Shown: piece after piece, positions 1 to 9,007 of the stretch | How the letters are laid out: each line of letters starts with the position of its first letter | Numbering within the stretch: the first letter of the stretch is position 1 | Source of the DNA: Liolophura sinensis | Taxonomy: Eukaryota > Mollusca > Polyplacophora > Chitonida > Chitonidae | Length of the DNA: 64,000 bases | Assembly (NCBI RefSeq): GCF_032854445.1 | Contig: NW_027017955.1 | Location: 186,001-250,000 of the forward strand | Direction: 5' to 3' | The notes under the pieces: generated by a model | What the model saw: the letters and a program-made list of their open reading frames with translations, nothing else | What the model was told of the DNA's origin: nothing | Database searches by the model: none | Program-made: the position numbers and the translations under genes

Positions 1-1
1 A

Positions 2-729
2 TTTATATATACTGACGGGTCAAAGGATGGGGACAGGGTTGCGGCTGCGGCTGTTTTAGAGCAGCGGGTCACTTCTCTTCGTCTGCCACCTTCATCTTCT
101 ATCTTTTCTGCAGAGGCCAGGGCTATACTCCTGACCTTATCATATGTTTCCTCTGGGCATGTCCAGAGGGCAGTGATATGCAGCGACTCGCTGTCTTGCC
201 TTTTGGCAATTCAGAATAATAAATTTAAAAATCCATTGATACTTGAGATAACTAAACACCGAAAATTAATTAGAAGAGGTAAAGATATTATATTCTGTTG
301 GATACCAAGTCACACTGGTATCCATGGAAACACAGTCGTGGACAGGGAAGCGAAAGCTGCCCTATATAAACCTGTATCTCGGGTTAAAATCCCTTATGCT
401 GACGTGAAGTCTAATATTCTTAAATGTATTCGTCGCCTTTGGCAGGGTGAATGGGACTTGCAGATCCATAATAAACTGCATGTCATTCATCCTGTCATTG
501 GCTACAATGCCTATACTTGTCTAATGTCTCGTAGAGACCAAGTAGTTTTAACAAGGTGTCGTATTGGGCATTCTCATCTGACACACAATTTCATCTTAGA
601 TGGTAGCAGTGCTCCCGAGTGTGTTGGATGTGATGCTCAATATGGCATCAAACATATTTTGGTTGACTGTGTGGACTTTGCCCATATTGGGCAAAGGTTC
701 TACACGGTCAACTCTATATATGATTTATT
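2..729 (+). pseudogene. N1a ORF2, C-terminal part (RNase H and CCHC), 3' end replaced
   Basis: This is the tail of the N1a ORF2 whose start lies outside the window. It reads YTDGSKDGDR (first RNase H aspartate), AEARA, ICSDSL, IPSHTGIHGN and the terminal CVGC...H...C zinc motif. The reading frame reaches NSIYDL and then, after 729, runs into unrelated antisense N2 sequence and stops at 796, so the normal last ~22 residues are replaced. In N1e the same region continues in frame to the end of the protein. It is a dead copy, identical in structure in units B and C. Confidence 0.9.
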
Positions 730-1246
730 GGCAAGTCTTCGGGTGCATCCATTTCCGAAAGAGATTCCTCCATATTGGATTCTCCACCAGTCCTAGACAT
801 ATCAGATTGCTGAGAGCTTCCCTGAGGATCAAGGCAATGTGCTATATCTCTAGTGTCTAACTGTGACATTGTAGACGGGTCAGGGCTGAACGTGCTACCC
901 CATAAGGACGGGCTCTTACCAAGTGCACCTTTGGAGGGCATCACGCCACTGGATTGCGTCTCCTTAATGCAGGATGGCGTTGTATCCGAAATTTCTGACG
1001 ATCAAGAGGTAAGGAGGAATTCGAGATTTGACTCATACCGACAACCCACTCCGGGCTATTTGATGTCTGAGATGCCTCGCAAAGGCTCTGGGGCCCACCT
1101 ACTACTGGCGATTCGCTTAACTTCCTTACCTTATTTGTAGCACTCTCCAGCTTCCTCGTTGTCAGCAGCAGAGTTATCCAAAGTCCCTTTATTTTGTTGA
1201 CTGGAAGGAACAGACTCGGCAGAAACCCCAATTTCCATATCATCCC
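730..1246 (-). pseudogene. Duplicated fragment of N2 ORF1 (C-terminal region)
   Basis: It is almost identical to 24100-24616, the in-place N2 ORF1, differing for instance at 1076 (T) versus 24446 (G). Here it sits inside the 3' end of N1a, so it is a secondary duplicate. On the minus strand it encodes part of the gag C-terminal region (MPSKGALGKSPS...). Overlapping plus-strand frames are antisense shadows. Confidence 0.85.
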
Positions 1247-1615
1247 GCAAAGGTTCTACACAGTCAACTCTATATATGATTTATTTGACAGCATCGCTGG
1301 CGATGTTGTCATCAATTATTTGAAGGCCATTGGCCTTTATCATAAAATATAAATTTTAATTGTCATAAATATCTGTAGATAAACAGTTATATACATATAG
1401 ATTTATACATGTAATATAAAAGTCTGGTTTTCGAATTTTAACTCTTATTTTTCTTTTATACGATTTTAAACATGTCTGTACTTTTTGTTTTACTTTTGAT
1501 GTTCATATTATCATATCGAAAACCTTAACCGTCTCGCGTTTTCACCTTGTTCTCGCCACGATATGGCTGAAATATTGTCGATGTGGCGTTAAGCCATAAT
1601 CATTCATTCATTCAT
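1247..1615 (+). mobile_element. N1 3' terminus (end of ORF2, 3' UTR, CATT tail)
   Basis: It starts at the QRFYTVNSIYDLFDSIAGD codons, passes the ORF2 stop, and ends in the N1 3' tag and three or more CATT repeats. The first part matches N1f at 24617-24982, but the bases around 1408-1420 differ from it and the downstream flank is the N1a target site. It therefore looks like a recombinant between N1f and the N1a 3' end. Confidence 0.85.
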
Positions 1616-1688
1616 TCCTCGACCTTCATAAATATTGACGATGTGGCGTTAAGCCATAATCATTCATTCATTTATTCCTCGACCTTCA
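1616..1688 (+). repeat. Two copies of the N1a target site around a 47-bp N1 tail
   Basis: The 13-bp target site TCCTCGACCTTCA occurs at 1616-1628 and again at 1676-1688. Between them, 1629-1675 is a second, very short N1 3' end (GATGTGGCGTTAAGCC followed by a CATT tail). The left copy of the same target lies at the N1a 5' end (25028-25040). The site therefore appears three times around one insertion. Confidence 0.85.
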
Positions 1689-2306
1689 TTCTCATCTTTA
1701 TTGTCACCTTCAACTTTATTAACATTACTATCTTTATCATCATCATCATCATCATTGCAACTGTTATCGTCATTATCGCCATTGTCATATTTATCGCTCA
1801 ACGGGCAGTCCTTTTGAAAGTGGCCTGCCTGTTTACACTTGAGGCATTTATCCTTTAAGGGACAGTCGGCCTTGAAATGTTCTGCGCTATCACAGATGTG
1901 ACAGGCACGGACCTGATTTTTGTACTACAAAGGAATTCTGAAATTCCCAACCGAAATTGATTGTGGAATGATCTCGGCCACACCACTCATGTAAATACGG
2001 CGCATACCATTCTCAAGTGACCTATCAAAAAGGTAATGTTCCCGGCTGACGTGATGGACCGTGCCATACCGGGACATCAAACCTCGAATAGTGTCATGGG
2101 GCACCTCGATCGGACATCGAGATCTAACCAGGAGCCTTTGCTCCTCCACATCATATATTGGACATTCTACCCCTTTCAATGAGAAGCCGCTAGTCAACAG
2201 CTGTTCCTTCACAGTTTGCGTAGCCACTGTAACATTCCACACATCTCTAGAGACATTGATTAGTCCCTTTAAGACATTAGGCCCACTCCCCGCTAACTCC
2301 TTCAGC
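1689..2306 (-). pseudogene. N2 ORF1 (gag-like), N-terminal half with two CCHC knuckles
   Basis: On the minus strand, an RNA-binding-like region (ELAGSGPNVLKG...VWNVTVATQTVK...RIPL) is followed by an in-frame TAG at 1925-1927, then YKNQVRACHIC. Two zinc knuckles follow, each C-x2-C-x4-H-x4-C (CHICDSAEHFKADC and CLKCKQAGHFQKDC). After them comes an acidic run coded by the ATC/GAT microsatellite near 1738-1757. The reading continues across the N1a insertion into 25040-24997 and then 24616 downward. An upstream TGA near 2318 and the TAG make it non-functional. Confidence 0.8.
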
Positions 2307-2653
2307 CGACTGCTGTTTCAAGCGGTTGTACACCTCCCTATATTACAAGTTTAAGGCTTAAGCGTCTATTTACTCGCCCTGCTCCCAACATTGTGGGCCA
2401 GGGCGAGAACTACTACCCTAAAGAGAGGACCACAACTATGCCTTTGGAACAGTGCGGATGCTGTGTGCAAAACAGATACGATATTACAAAGTGGAAATGC
2501 ACTAAACTATGTACAGGCTATTTACAGAGAGGCTAGTGAATACGTCCTGCCTCTAAGAGCGACAGAACGCAATGTCGCACCACCTTCAGACTGGGTGACC
2601 ACTAAACAAAAGCTGAGAGCACAAAGGCTAGTTCCACGGCCAGCCAGGGACTC
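2307..2653 (-). other. N2 5' leader
   Basis: The stretch lies between the N2 ORF1 start region and the inferred element 5' end. It has no long frame with recognisable content. Near 2318-2350 the minus strand can still be read as gag-like residues in another frame (EVYNRLKQQSAEG), which suggests a frameshift. A GCCCTG/CAGGGC inverted pair lies at about 2378-2406. Its end is set by the probable target-site duplication at 2654-2667. Confidence 0.5.
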
Positions 2654-2667
2654 CAGCTACAACATGT
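2654..2667. repeat. Probable target-site duplication, 5' side of N2
   Basis: CAGCTACAACATGT here matches CAGCTACAATATGT next to the N2 3' tail (14118-14131 and 43770-43783) with one mismatch. Copies: 32309-32322 and 56055-56068. In the array, the N2 starting at 14132 ends at 32308. Confidence 0.65.
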
Positions 2668-2988
2668 AACACAGTCAAAGCAATGTATATACATATACAA
2701 GATTCACCAAAATGATGACACTATACTTAAACATACCTTATTCAGCTGTTGTTGGAATGGCATGTGTATCCTTCTGAAAGAGAGGTTGAGTAGATGTGGA
2801 CGTGTGTCTGTTTTGATCAGAAAGGTAATGTTGATTACCAAAGGCTATGAGTTTTTCCATATTGGCCGAGATACTGTGAAAACTAAATAAGCCAAATTGA
2901 GTAATAAAATGAGGCTAAGTTTTTTCGCCCTTTTCCCAACTTTAACAAATTACAAACCAATCTATGATACAGTGAATATAACCTCAAT
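2668..2988. other. Unassigned flank with a 40-codon minus-strand ORF
   Basis: This is pre-insertion flank of N2 with no recognised element. On the minus strand an ATG at 2860 opens a 40-codon frame (MEKLIAFGNQHYLSDQ...) that stops at 2738. An acceptor-like TTTTCACAG lies just upstream and a donor-like GGTATGTT just after the stop. It could be part of an exon, but nothing identifies it. Copies: 32323-32643 and 56069-56389. Confidence 0.25.
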
Positions 2989-3444
2989 GGATGAATGAAT
3001 GAATGAGTATGGCTTAACGCCACGTCGGCAATGTTTCAGCCATATCGTGGCGAGAACAAGGTGAAAACGCGAGACGGTTAAGGTTTTCGAAATGATGGTG
3101 AGCACATCAAATATAAAACAAACAGAACAGACATGTTTAAGATCAGAAAAGAAAAAAACCAAAACAGTTAAAACTCGAAAACCAGCATATTTAAAGTAAA
3201 GGACCGGTGAGTGGGCTTCCCGAGATTAATAATACTGAACAGGGTTACCAAAACTAATCCCCATAAGCCGTTTTAAACAATTCGCCAAATTAGGGTCAGT
3301 TAAGCTTAATTAAGTGCCCCCCCGGCGAGTAGCCCCGAGTTCGAGTCGCCCAGCTCAGCAGGGATATGACCTTTGACCCGTGACGTAGAATCGAGAAGCC
3401 GGTCTTCAGGCAGCTACTGGGCCACATGTACTAAAACAAAAGAA

Positions 3445-4087
3445 ATGGCTGATGCTGAATACGAGGAGTCGGGTCTTTTGTCGGAAAGTATGGAGAGCAG
3501 CAGTAGCAGTGATGGAAATGCGGACTTTGATGAAGAGGTAGACACCTGCAAAGCTACTACTTTGGACATAAACCCGTATATGTTCGAACCAGAGTGGTCA
3601 TCGGACGGAGACGAGACACCCGAGGTGGAAGGAAATGTCACGGACATTGAGCCTGAGGGTCCTGACCGACGTGAGAACACTGAATGGTACGACAAGTTTT
3701 CTATTTAATCCTACTGTTCATATATTGTGTCATAAAATAAGCATAGCGTTAGATCCCAACTTATTCCACCTTATCTCAAAATGTCCAAGCGTGATATTTT
3801 TATAATAGGCTTATGGCCAACCCAGGTGCTGTTTTGGTTATTTGCCCTGCGTTAGTAACTAGGTCTATATGCTTATATTCTCTATTCGTTCCAGGTGTAC
3901 TTGTGGTCAGTGTCATCCGCTGGATTCACAAGAGGAATGCATTTGCTGCCAAGAAATTTCCAGAGTGGTGGATAGGATCGAGTTGGCACCCGAGGGTGAA
4001 AAACCGAAGTGCATAACAGAGCACCCAGGTTTTCACTCTGTTGTTCTGAATAGGGATGTGCTGGAAACGGCTTACTATGTATATTGA
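3445..4087 (+). CDS. P2X7-ballast-like zinc protein, two exons (3445-3686, 3895-4087)
   Basis: The ATG at 3445 opens an acidic, serine-rich exon (MADAEYEESGLL, ESMESSSSSDGN). A GT donor at 3687 and a TTCCAG acceptor ending at 3894 define a 208-bp intron. Splicing joins TG|G TGT so the frame reads ENTEWCTCGQC, followed by EECICCQEI, KCITEHPGF and VLETAYYVY, stop at 4085-4087; 144 residues in total. The W-C-x-C-G-x-C, CxCC and CIT spacing resembles the N-terminal half of the C-terminal 'ballast' zinc domain of vertebrate P2X7, which also occurs alone in invertebrates. No channel part is present. The family's second half is missing, so either a later exon is lost or the product is short. In unit A, 4036 C gives HPGFH where B and C have HPGFQ. 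The role in the transposon is unknown. Confidence 0.65.
3687..3894 (+). other. Predicted 208-bp intron
   Basis: It begins GTACGA and ends TTCGTTCCAG. Without splicing, exon 1 ends five codons later (YDKFSI, stop) and exon 2 has no good start. With splicing, the join creates the tryptophan and first cysteine of the WCTCGQC motif. This is strong internal support for the junction. Confidence 0.7.
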
Positions 4088-4160
4088 AAATATACTTATA
4101 TCAGCATGACCGTAATCCAGTGCACACTGCAATGAAAGTGGTATGAAATACTATCCTTTC

Positions 4161-4180
4161 ATAATTTATTAATAAATTAT
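4161..4180. terminator. 20-bp perfect palindrome with AATAAA on both strands
   Basis: The 20 bases are self-complementary. AATAAA reads on the plus strand at 4171-4176 and on the minus strand at 4165-4170. It lies 74 bp past the stop of the plus-strand ballast-like gene and downstream of the convergent THAP gene. It could supply a poly(A) signal to both. Copies: 33816-33835 and 57562-57581. Confidence 0.5.
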
Positions 4181-4859
4181 TTTTAAAAAAAAAATTAAGA
4201 AAATTGTCCCATTTACGAAATAGCGATATAAATTCACATCAAATAAATTTGAATATTAAAATGTTACTGACTGTTGGTACAGAAATAATTGTGATTTTTA
4301 ATATTAAATTTGAAAGCATGAGTGGTCTGGCTGAGGGTGGGAAATTCAAAAACAGGCTTAACATTGCCAGTTTAATATGTTACCAAAATTGCTGAGTTTT
4401 CTGAATTTTCAAATTCAATTTCAAAAAGTAGGCCTACTATACCGATAATTTTGTCAGTATTTCCTAACATGGATTTGATAACTGTAGCACACTTGCAATC
4501 GCCTGATGTTTAAAATTAAGCCAAACGGAGAAAAATGAGAAATGAAACGGTAATTATCTGCATAAGTCAGCCAGCAAAATGCGGTAGGCTGGCTTAGGCT
4601 ATGCATATCATACTATGCAAGGACGCTGCAGAAGGGATAAGGTTACAACAACAACATTCTTAGAACCGGCACAGCTTTTTCTACAGTGTGTTCTACCACA
4701 ATGTTGGCCGCAATATCACCTGTTTGATTTCATCAGGCCTACAACCAGAAATGTTTAATTTAAAATATGGTTTCTATTTAGGCTGTCAAAACAGTGTTGC
4801 ACATAACAATGTCACCTACCCTGTGAGCTGACAATTTCACTGTGGCTGCACTGCGACGC
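4181..4859. other. Transposon interior without recognised coding sequence
   Basis: AT-rich sequence between the two convergent genes. No long minus-strand frame continues the THAP gene here and no transposase motif was seen. If the THAP protein once continued, its further exons are lost or too short to recognise. Confidence 0.5.
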
Positions 4860-5192
4860 TTACCACCGGATACTTGCTGATCTTGTCCACTTTGTAGAGG
4901 GCTTGGCAGACATTTGGCCGTGAACACTAGGTACAGCAGTGTTCTTTAAATACAGCTGACCCACAAAGCCCATCTTAAATTCAACCAAGTTGAAGAAATC
5001 ATCTTTCCGAAAGTGTGAAGAGCACAGCAGGGAAGCTGGAGACGCTGTCACCCAATCTTTTCGTTTGGTTTTCACAAATTTGTTCCACAAATCGAGCCTT
5101 TTCTTATCGTCGTGTGGGAACATATGGAGACAAATCCCTTTCTCCTTGTCTTTCGTGTTACTGCAGTAATCAGCACAACATCTGCGGACCAT
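4860..5192 (-). CDS. THAP-domain zinc-finger protein
   Basis: 110 residues from the ATG at 5192 (the upstream TTG is less likely, since the ATG puts MVRRCC at the expected THAP start). The C2CH zinc finger is visible: CCADYC near residues 5-10, C-S-S-H-F near residue 58, the invariant tryptophan in LDLWNKF, FPHD early on, and AVPS near residue 86 for the AVPTIF position. THAP domains bind DNA and serve as the N-terminal domain of P- and Kolobok-type transposases. The frame ends at a TAA that overlaps a donor-like GGTAAG, so this may be only the first exon. No catalytic domain follows. Unit A has Ser where B and C have Phe in the TA(S/F)PASLL stretch (5041). It is convergent with the ballast-like gene. 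Confidence 0.85.
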   Translation of the reverse strand: MVRRCCADYCSNTKDKEKGICLHMFPHDDKKRLDLWNKFVKTKRKDWVTASPASLLCSSHFRKDDFFNLVEFKMGFVGQLYLKNTAVPSVHGQMSAKPSTKWTRSASIRW

Positions 5193-5554
5193 TTTCAAAA
5201 TCTTTTGTGACAGTGTGAACTTGTTTGCTTAGTAAACAAAAAGGACGCCTGACTCGGTGCTTCTCGATTCTACGTCACTTCCGAATATTCATGAGGCGAT
5301 GCCCGAAGTTTGCTTTGCTATTTTGGGCGACAGACGGGACCGCTTAGGTGAACTTAATAAGTAAATATCTCCCCAAATTTACGCTCGAGGCCGCAATCTT
5401 TGCCGAATTTCAACACTGTGAATGTTTATTTAGTGTATTATAAGGCATAGAGGCATGAAAAACATTACCGGTCCTTTACTTTAAAAAATAGTATATCTGG
5501 GAAGCTATATGTATATATAACTTTTTTATCCATAAATAATTCAGACATGAAAAT

Positions 5555-7450
5555 TTATATTTTATGGTATAAGCCAATGACCTTCAAATATTTTATAACA
5601 ACATTGCCAGCGATGCTGTCAAATAAATCATATATAGAGTTGACTGTGTAGAATCTTTGCCGAACAAAAGCAAAAGTCCACACAGTCAACCAGGATATGT
5701 TTGATGCCGTATAGAGCATCACATCCAACACACTCGGGAGCACTGCTCCCTTCTAAAATGAAATTGTGTGTTGGATGAGAATGCCCAATACACCTAGTTA
5801 AAACTACATGGTCTCTACGAGACATTTGGTAAGTATAGGCATTTTAGATAATGACAGGATGAATAGCATGCCGTTTATTATGGACCTTCCATTCACCCTG
5901 CCAAAGGCGACGAATATAATTAAGAATATTGGACTTCATGTCAGTAGAAGGGAATTTAACTTTTGATATATATTGATTTAGGGCAGCCTTTGCCTCCCTG
6001 TGCACGACTGTGTTTCCATGGATACCAACTTGACTTGGTATACAACAGAATAGGATATCTTTACCTCTTTTAATTAGTTTTCGGTGTATGGCTAAGATTT
6101 CGAGGATCAACGGATTTTTAAATTTATTATTCTGTATTGCCAAAAGGCGGGAAAGCGAGTCGCTGCACATCACAGCCCTCTGAGCACGCCCCGAAGAAAC
6201 ATATGATCAGGCCAGGAGTATAGCCTTGGCCTCTGCAGAAAAGATTGAAGACGAGGATGGAAGACGAAGAGAAGCTACTTGCTGCTCTAAAACAGCTACA
6301 GCTGCAACCCTATCCCCATCCTTTCACCCATCAGTATATATAAATTTATAATCCGAATATTTGGCCTTAATTTCAGCAAAACCTTGCTGAATTATAAGAG
6401 GATTTGTATTTGATGTCTTATATTTAAGTCGATCAAATATCAGTTTAGGTTGTGGAAAATGCCATGGTGGGGACATCGGAAAAGAAACTGGAGCTATGTC
6501 CCCAAGTTTAATGTTGGCTTCCACAATATGGTCCTTAACACGAACACCGAACGAAGGGATCTTGTTAGGACATTTAGTATATTTGTCTACATCTATTGGA
6601 TTGAAAATACAGTCGTAGGCAGGGTTTGTTGGATGTGCTTTAAGCTTTGTAGCATATTGAAGGCTCAGTTTTACACGCCTGTGATGTAAAGAAGGCTTGT
6701 TAGCCTCTACGTATAAACTCTTTACTGGTGAGGTTCAAAAAGCGCCCCGTAAGTGGGAAGGTCTGCCAGCAACCTGCGGAAGGTCGTGGGTTTCCCCCGG
6801 GCTGTGCCTGGTTTCCACCCACCATAATGCTGGCCGCCGTCGTATAAGTGAAATATTCTTGAGTACGGCGTAAAGCACCAATCAAAAAAAAAAAAAAAAA
6901 TCAAAAAGCGCCAAGGCTGAGCGTCAAACCTTGGTGATGGACTGGATCCAACATTTTAGTATACGACTTCCTAGCGGAACCGTAAATGATGGATCCATAA
7001 TCCATTTTAGACCTCACCAGAAAACGATATAAATTAAGTAAAACTGATCGGTCAGCACCCCAATCGGTGCTAGACACGACCTTAATTATATCGAGAGCCT
7101 TTGTACATTTAGCTTTAAGCATTTTTATATGAGGTGTAATTGATATTCGATTTTTTGTCAAAAATAAAACCCCTAAAAATTTATTTTCTCCAAGAATTTT
7201 CACTGGTTTACCAAAAAAATTAAGTTCAGGGTCTAGAGGGAATTTCCGTTGATTACAAAAATGCATACCGACGGTTTTAGATGCGGAAAATCTAAAACTA
7301 TTGGCAACTGCCCATTTCTCGATCTTATTGAGACAAAGCTGCAGCTGCCGCTCGATGTTATTCATATTTTAAGCACGGTAGCATATCAGGAAATCATCTA
7401 CATATAAAAAACCCTCTGTGCCAGATGTCAATGTTATAGCCAAACTAAAC
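5555..7450 (-). pseudogene. N1b ORF2 remnant (RT C-terminal part, RNase H, CCHC)
   Basis: Minus-strand fragments in order are: MNNIERQLQLCLNKIEKWAV near 7365, VVSSTDWGADRSVLLNLY, then past the SINE the connection region, FIYTDG near 6330, MCSDSLSRLLAI, PSQVGIHGNTV (the RNase H His is replaced by Gln), CVGC...H, and the end at GLYHKI (5555). Several frameshifts and stops separate them. The RT catalytic core and endonuclease are absent through 5' truncation. Confidence 0.85.
6747..6900 (+). mobile_element. SINE, RUDI/V-SINE-like, 154 bp
   Basis: A 12-bp target-site duplication (TCAAAAAGCGCC at 6735-6746 and 6901-6912) flanks a short element. It starts in a tRNA-derived head that keeps only a box-B-like stretch (GTGGGTTTCCCCC). 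The core has ATAATGCTGGCCGCC, then GTGAAATATTCTTGAG and ACGGCGTAAAGCACC, ending in 17 A. It resembles SINEs widespread in molluscs. The 5' head is truncated. Confidence 0.85.
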
Positions 7451-7723
7451 TACCAGGCAAAAGAAAGGTGTCACCGTATTTTTTGTCATAAAAAAAAGTA
7501 AAAGCGCGGTTCAGGGTTTGATTCTAAGCAGGACTTAGTGTATGAATGCATAGTTTCCTCTACCAGAGCGCATCGTCACCACCGCAGCAACTGGAATTGT
7601 GAAATTGCGACCACATGCAAAACGTCCTTTTGAGGCATGGCTCGTGATGCACGTGCGGTAATGTTGCATAAATACTCTTGCTCGAAAGAGAAGACATTCA
7701 GTGACCGAAAAAACACAAACAGT
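7451..7723. other. Unassigned sequence upstream of the Tc1 remnant
   Basis: No element end, inverted repeat partner or coding frame of interest was recognised. It may be the 5' part of the Tc1 element that follows, but no terminal repeat was found. Confidence 0.4.
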
Positions 7724-8027
7724 ATGCCAAGACTTACGCAAGCGCAATGAGACCAGGCCATCGGTATGTCCACCATGGCAGTCTCGCAACGTCACATTGC
7801 AAGAACGTTCAACTGCAGCCAAACCACCATCAGGAGGTTGTTGATACGCTATCAGCAGACAGGCCAGACCCAAGACAGACCAAGGTCGGGAAGACCGAGG
7901 CTGAAGATCGCTACATCCGGCAGATCCACGTCCGAAACCGATTCGTCACGGCGACGTCAACAGCGGCGACGGCACTAGGCCATGTCATCAGCCCCAGAAC
8001 AACACTGCGTCGTCTTCGTTCAACTCT
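7724..8027 (+). pseudogene. Tc1-like transposase, N-terminal DNA-binding part
   Basis: ATG at 7724 gives MPRLTQAQ, then an in-frame TGA at 7748-7750 where the family usually has arginine (a CGA-to-TGA change). It continues DQAIGM, VSQRHIARTFNCSQTTIRRL (helix-turn-helix) and QTGQTQDRPRSGRPR (GRPR hook). A frameshift near 7905 leads to DRYIRQIHVRNRFVTATSTAATALG (second helix-turn-helix) and ISPRTTLRRLRSTL. It is cut at about 8027 by the 5' end of N1d. The DDE catalytic domain is absent. Confidence 0.9.
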
Positions 8028-8585
8028 CCCGTGGGGTTTCCGGGGTGATAAAAATAGGGCGTCAGTCCTCTAGGCAAGCTTGTCGTAAAAGTCGACTAAC
8101 CTAGAGCTCTCCTGTGTGAGCCCGGTGAATATAATAGGCTCACATCTTCCCGGTTGTGTAAGAGGCAACTGGGGAGCGACCTGTTTGCCTTGGGTTGCGA
8201 CCCGTGATCAACGAGGACGGGATCCTGGTGGCTGAGGGCGTGTTGGTCTTGCGAGATCCTCACGCCCAACACGTCACTTTGGCCCTTACTTGGGGAGAGA
8301 CGGGAGGTCGGATGGGCCCGATCCGATCAATCGGCTTGGTCACGCCTTTCCTCTGCGTGGCCCCAAAATTTCTCCATAACACCACTCAGTAAAGAATAAT
8401 TGTTATTTTTGAAATTTCGTTTGCGGTACTACGTTTTCAGGCGGTGGCTCATGGACTAATCGAGTAGTATGTGTCAGATGTGTGACCTTATTAGCCTAAT
8501 GGGGTTTGCTTATGGACGTGGAGTCCTTGGTGCGTTTCCTGGTGGGTAACCCCAGGTTCAGGCATCGCCCTTGTTGGCACTCCGT

Positions 8586-8603
8586 GGGTGGGGTGGGGTG
8601 GGG
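8586..8603 (+). promoter_or_regulatory. G-quadruplex-type motif in the N1d leader
   Basis: Four G-runs (GGG, GGGG, GGGG, GGGG) are separated by single T, with a further GGGG at 8611-8614. It lies about 35 bp before the ORF1 ATG at 8638. N1a and N1e have only GTGGTGGGTGGGG at this place. Copies: 38240-38257 and 61987-62004. Confidence 0.6.
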
Positions 8604-8637
8604 AACACGTGGGGTGAATTCGTATTATATATTGATT

Positions 8638-8826
8638 ATGTCTATCCTAACCCTTCCAAACCAAATGTATCTAACAAATAAAATAACCAGGTCTTCCTCT
8701 CATCCGACTTCGTCGAATGCTGACAAAAAGAGGAAGTTAGAGGTTTTGTCAGACTGCCTTGATAATGCGCAGGATACATGGCCGCCTTTCCTCGTTCTCT
8801 CAACAAGGAGTGAACAGAATGAATGA
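8638..8826 (+). pseudogene. N1d ORF1, first ~60 codons
   Basis: From the ATG it reads MSILTLPNQ, then SSNADKKRKLEVLSDCLDN and WPPFLVLSTRSEQ, aligning with the N1 ORF1 N-terminus (SSADKKRKLEVL...WPAFIVLSTKSEQ). It breaks at the junction with the inverted 3' terminus and stops at once. Confidence 0.85.
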
Positions 8827-9006
8827 ATGATTATGGCTTAACGCCACATCGGCAATATTTCAGCCATATCGTGGCGAGAACAAGGTCAAAAAGTGAGATG
8901 GTTAAGGTTTTCGATATAATAATATGAACACCAAAAGTAAAACAAAAAGTACAGACATGTTTAAAATCGTATGAAAGAAAAATAAGAGTTAAAACTCGAA
9001 AACCAG
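8820..9006 (-). mobile_element. Inverted N1 3' terminus inside N1d
   Basis: It begins with the tail (AATGAATGAATGATTATGG) and contains the N1 3' tag and 3' UTR on the minus strand. The same 3' UTR follows in forward orientation at 9656-9914, so the RNase H fragment lies between arms of an imperfect inverted repeat. Confidence 0.85.
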
Positions 9007-9007
9007 G

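Larger units (their letters stand above)
3195..5480. mobile_element. Kolobok-like DNA transposon, 2,286 bp
   Basis: Perfect 14-bp terminal inverted repeats (AGTAAAGGACCGGT at 3195-3208 and its complement at 5467-5480) are flanked by TTAA at 3191-3194 and 5481-5484. Removing the element and one TTAA restores the N1b 3' UTR. A 20-bp subterminal inverted repeat lies at 3380-3399 and 5259-5278. TTAA targets plus a THAP protein fit the Kolobok superfamily; piggyBac shares TTAA but not THAP. No transposase catalytic domain was seen, so this copy is probably non-autonomous. Confidence 0.8.
2989..7450 (-). mobile_element. N1b: 5'-truncated, decayed N1 element
   Basis: Read on the minus strand it ends with the N1 3' tag and a CATT tail at 2989-3010. 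It contains the 3' UTR and the ORF2 region down to just after the YVDD motif, and loses similarity to N1e at about 7450. It is interrupted by the Kolobok-like transposon (3195-5480) and a SINE (6747-6900), both with target-site duplications, so it is older than both. No target-site duplication of its own was seen. Confidence 0.85.

Noticed and set aside
853-1243. Open frames of 95-100 codons on both strands (repeated in every unit)
   Set aside because: They overlap each other and lie antisense to or out of frame with N2 ORF1; composition has no domain signal.
1583-1858. Plus-strand 91-codon frame rich in Ile, looking like a membrane protein
   Set aside because: It is the antisense of the N2 acidic Asp run and of N1 tail repeats; hydrophobicity comes from ATC/ATT microsatellites.
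3330-3360. tRNA box-B-like GTTCGAGTC
   Set aside because: No matching T-stem, anticodon arm or box A around it; it lies inside the DNA transposon.
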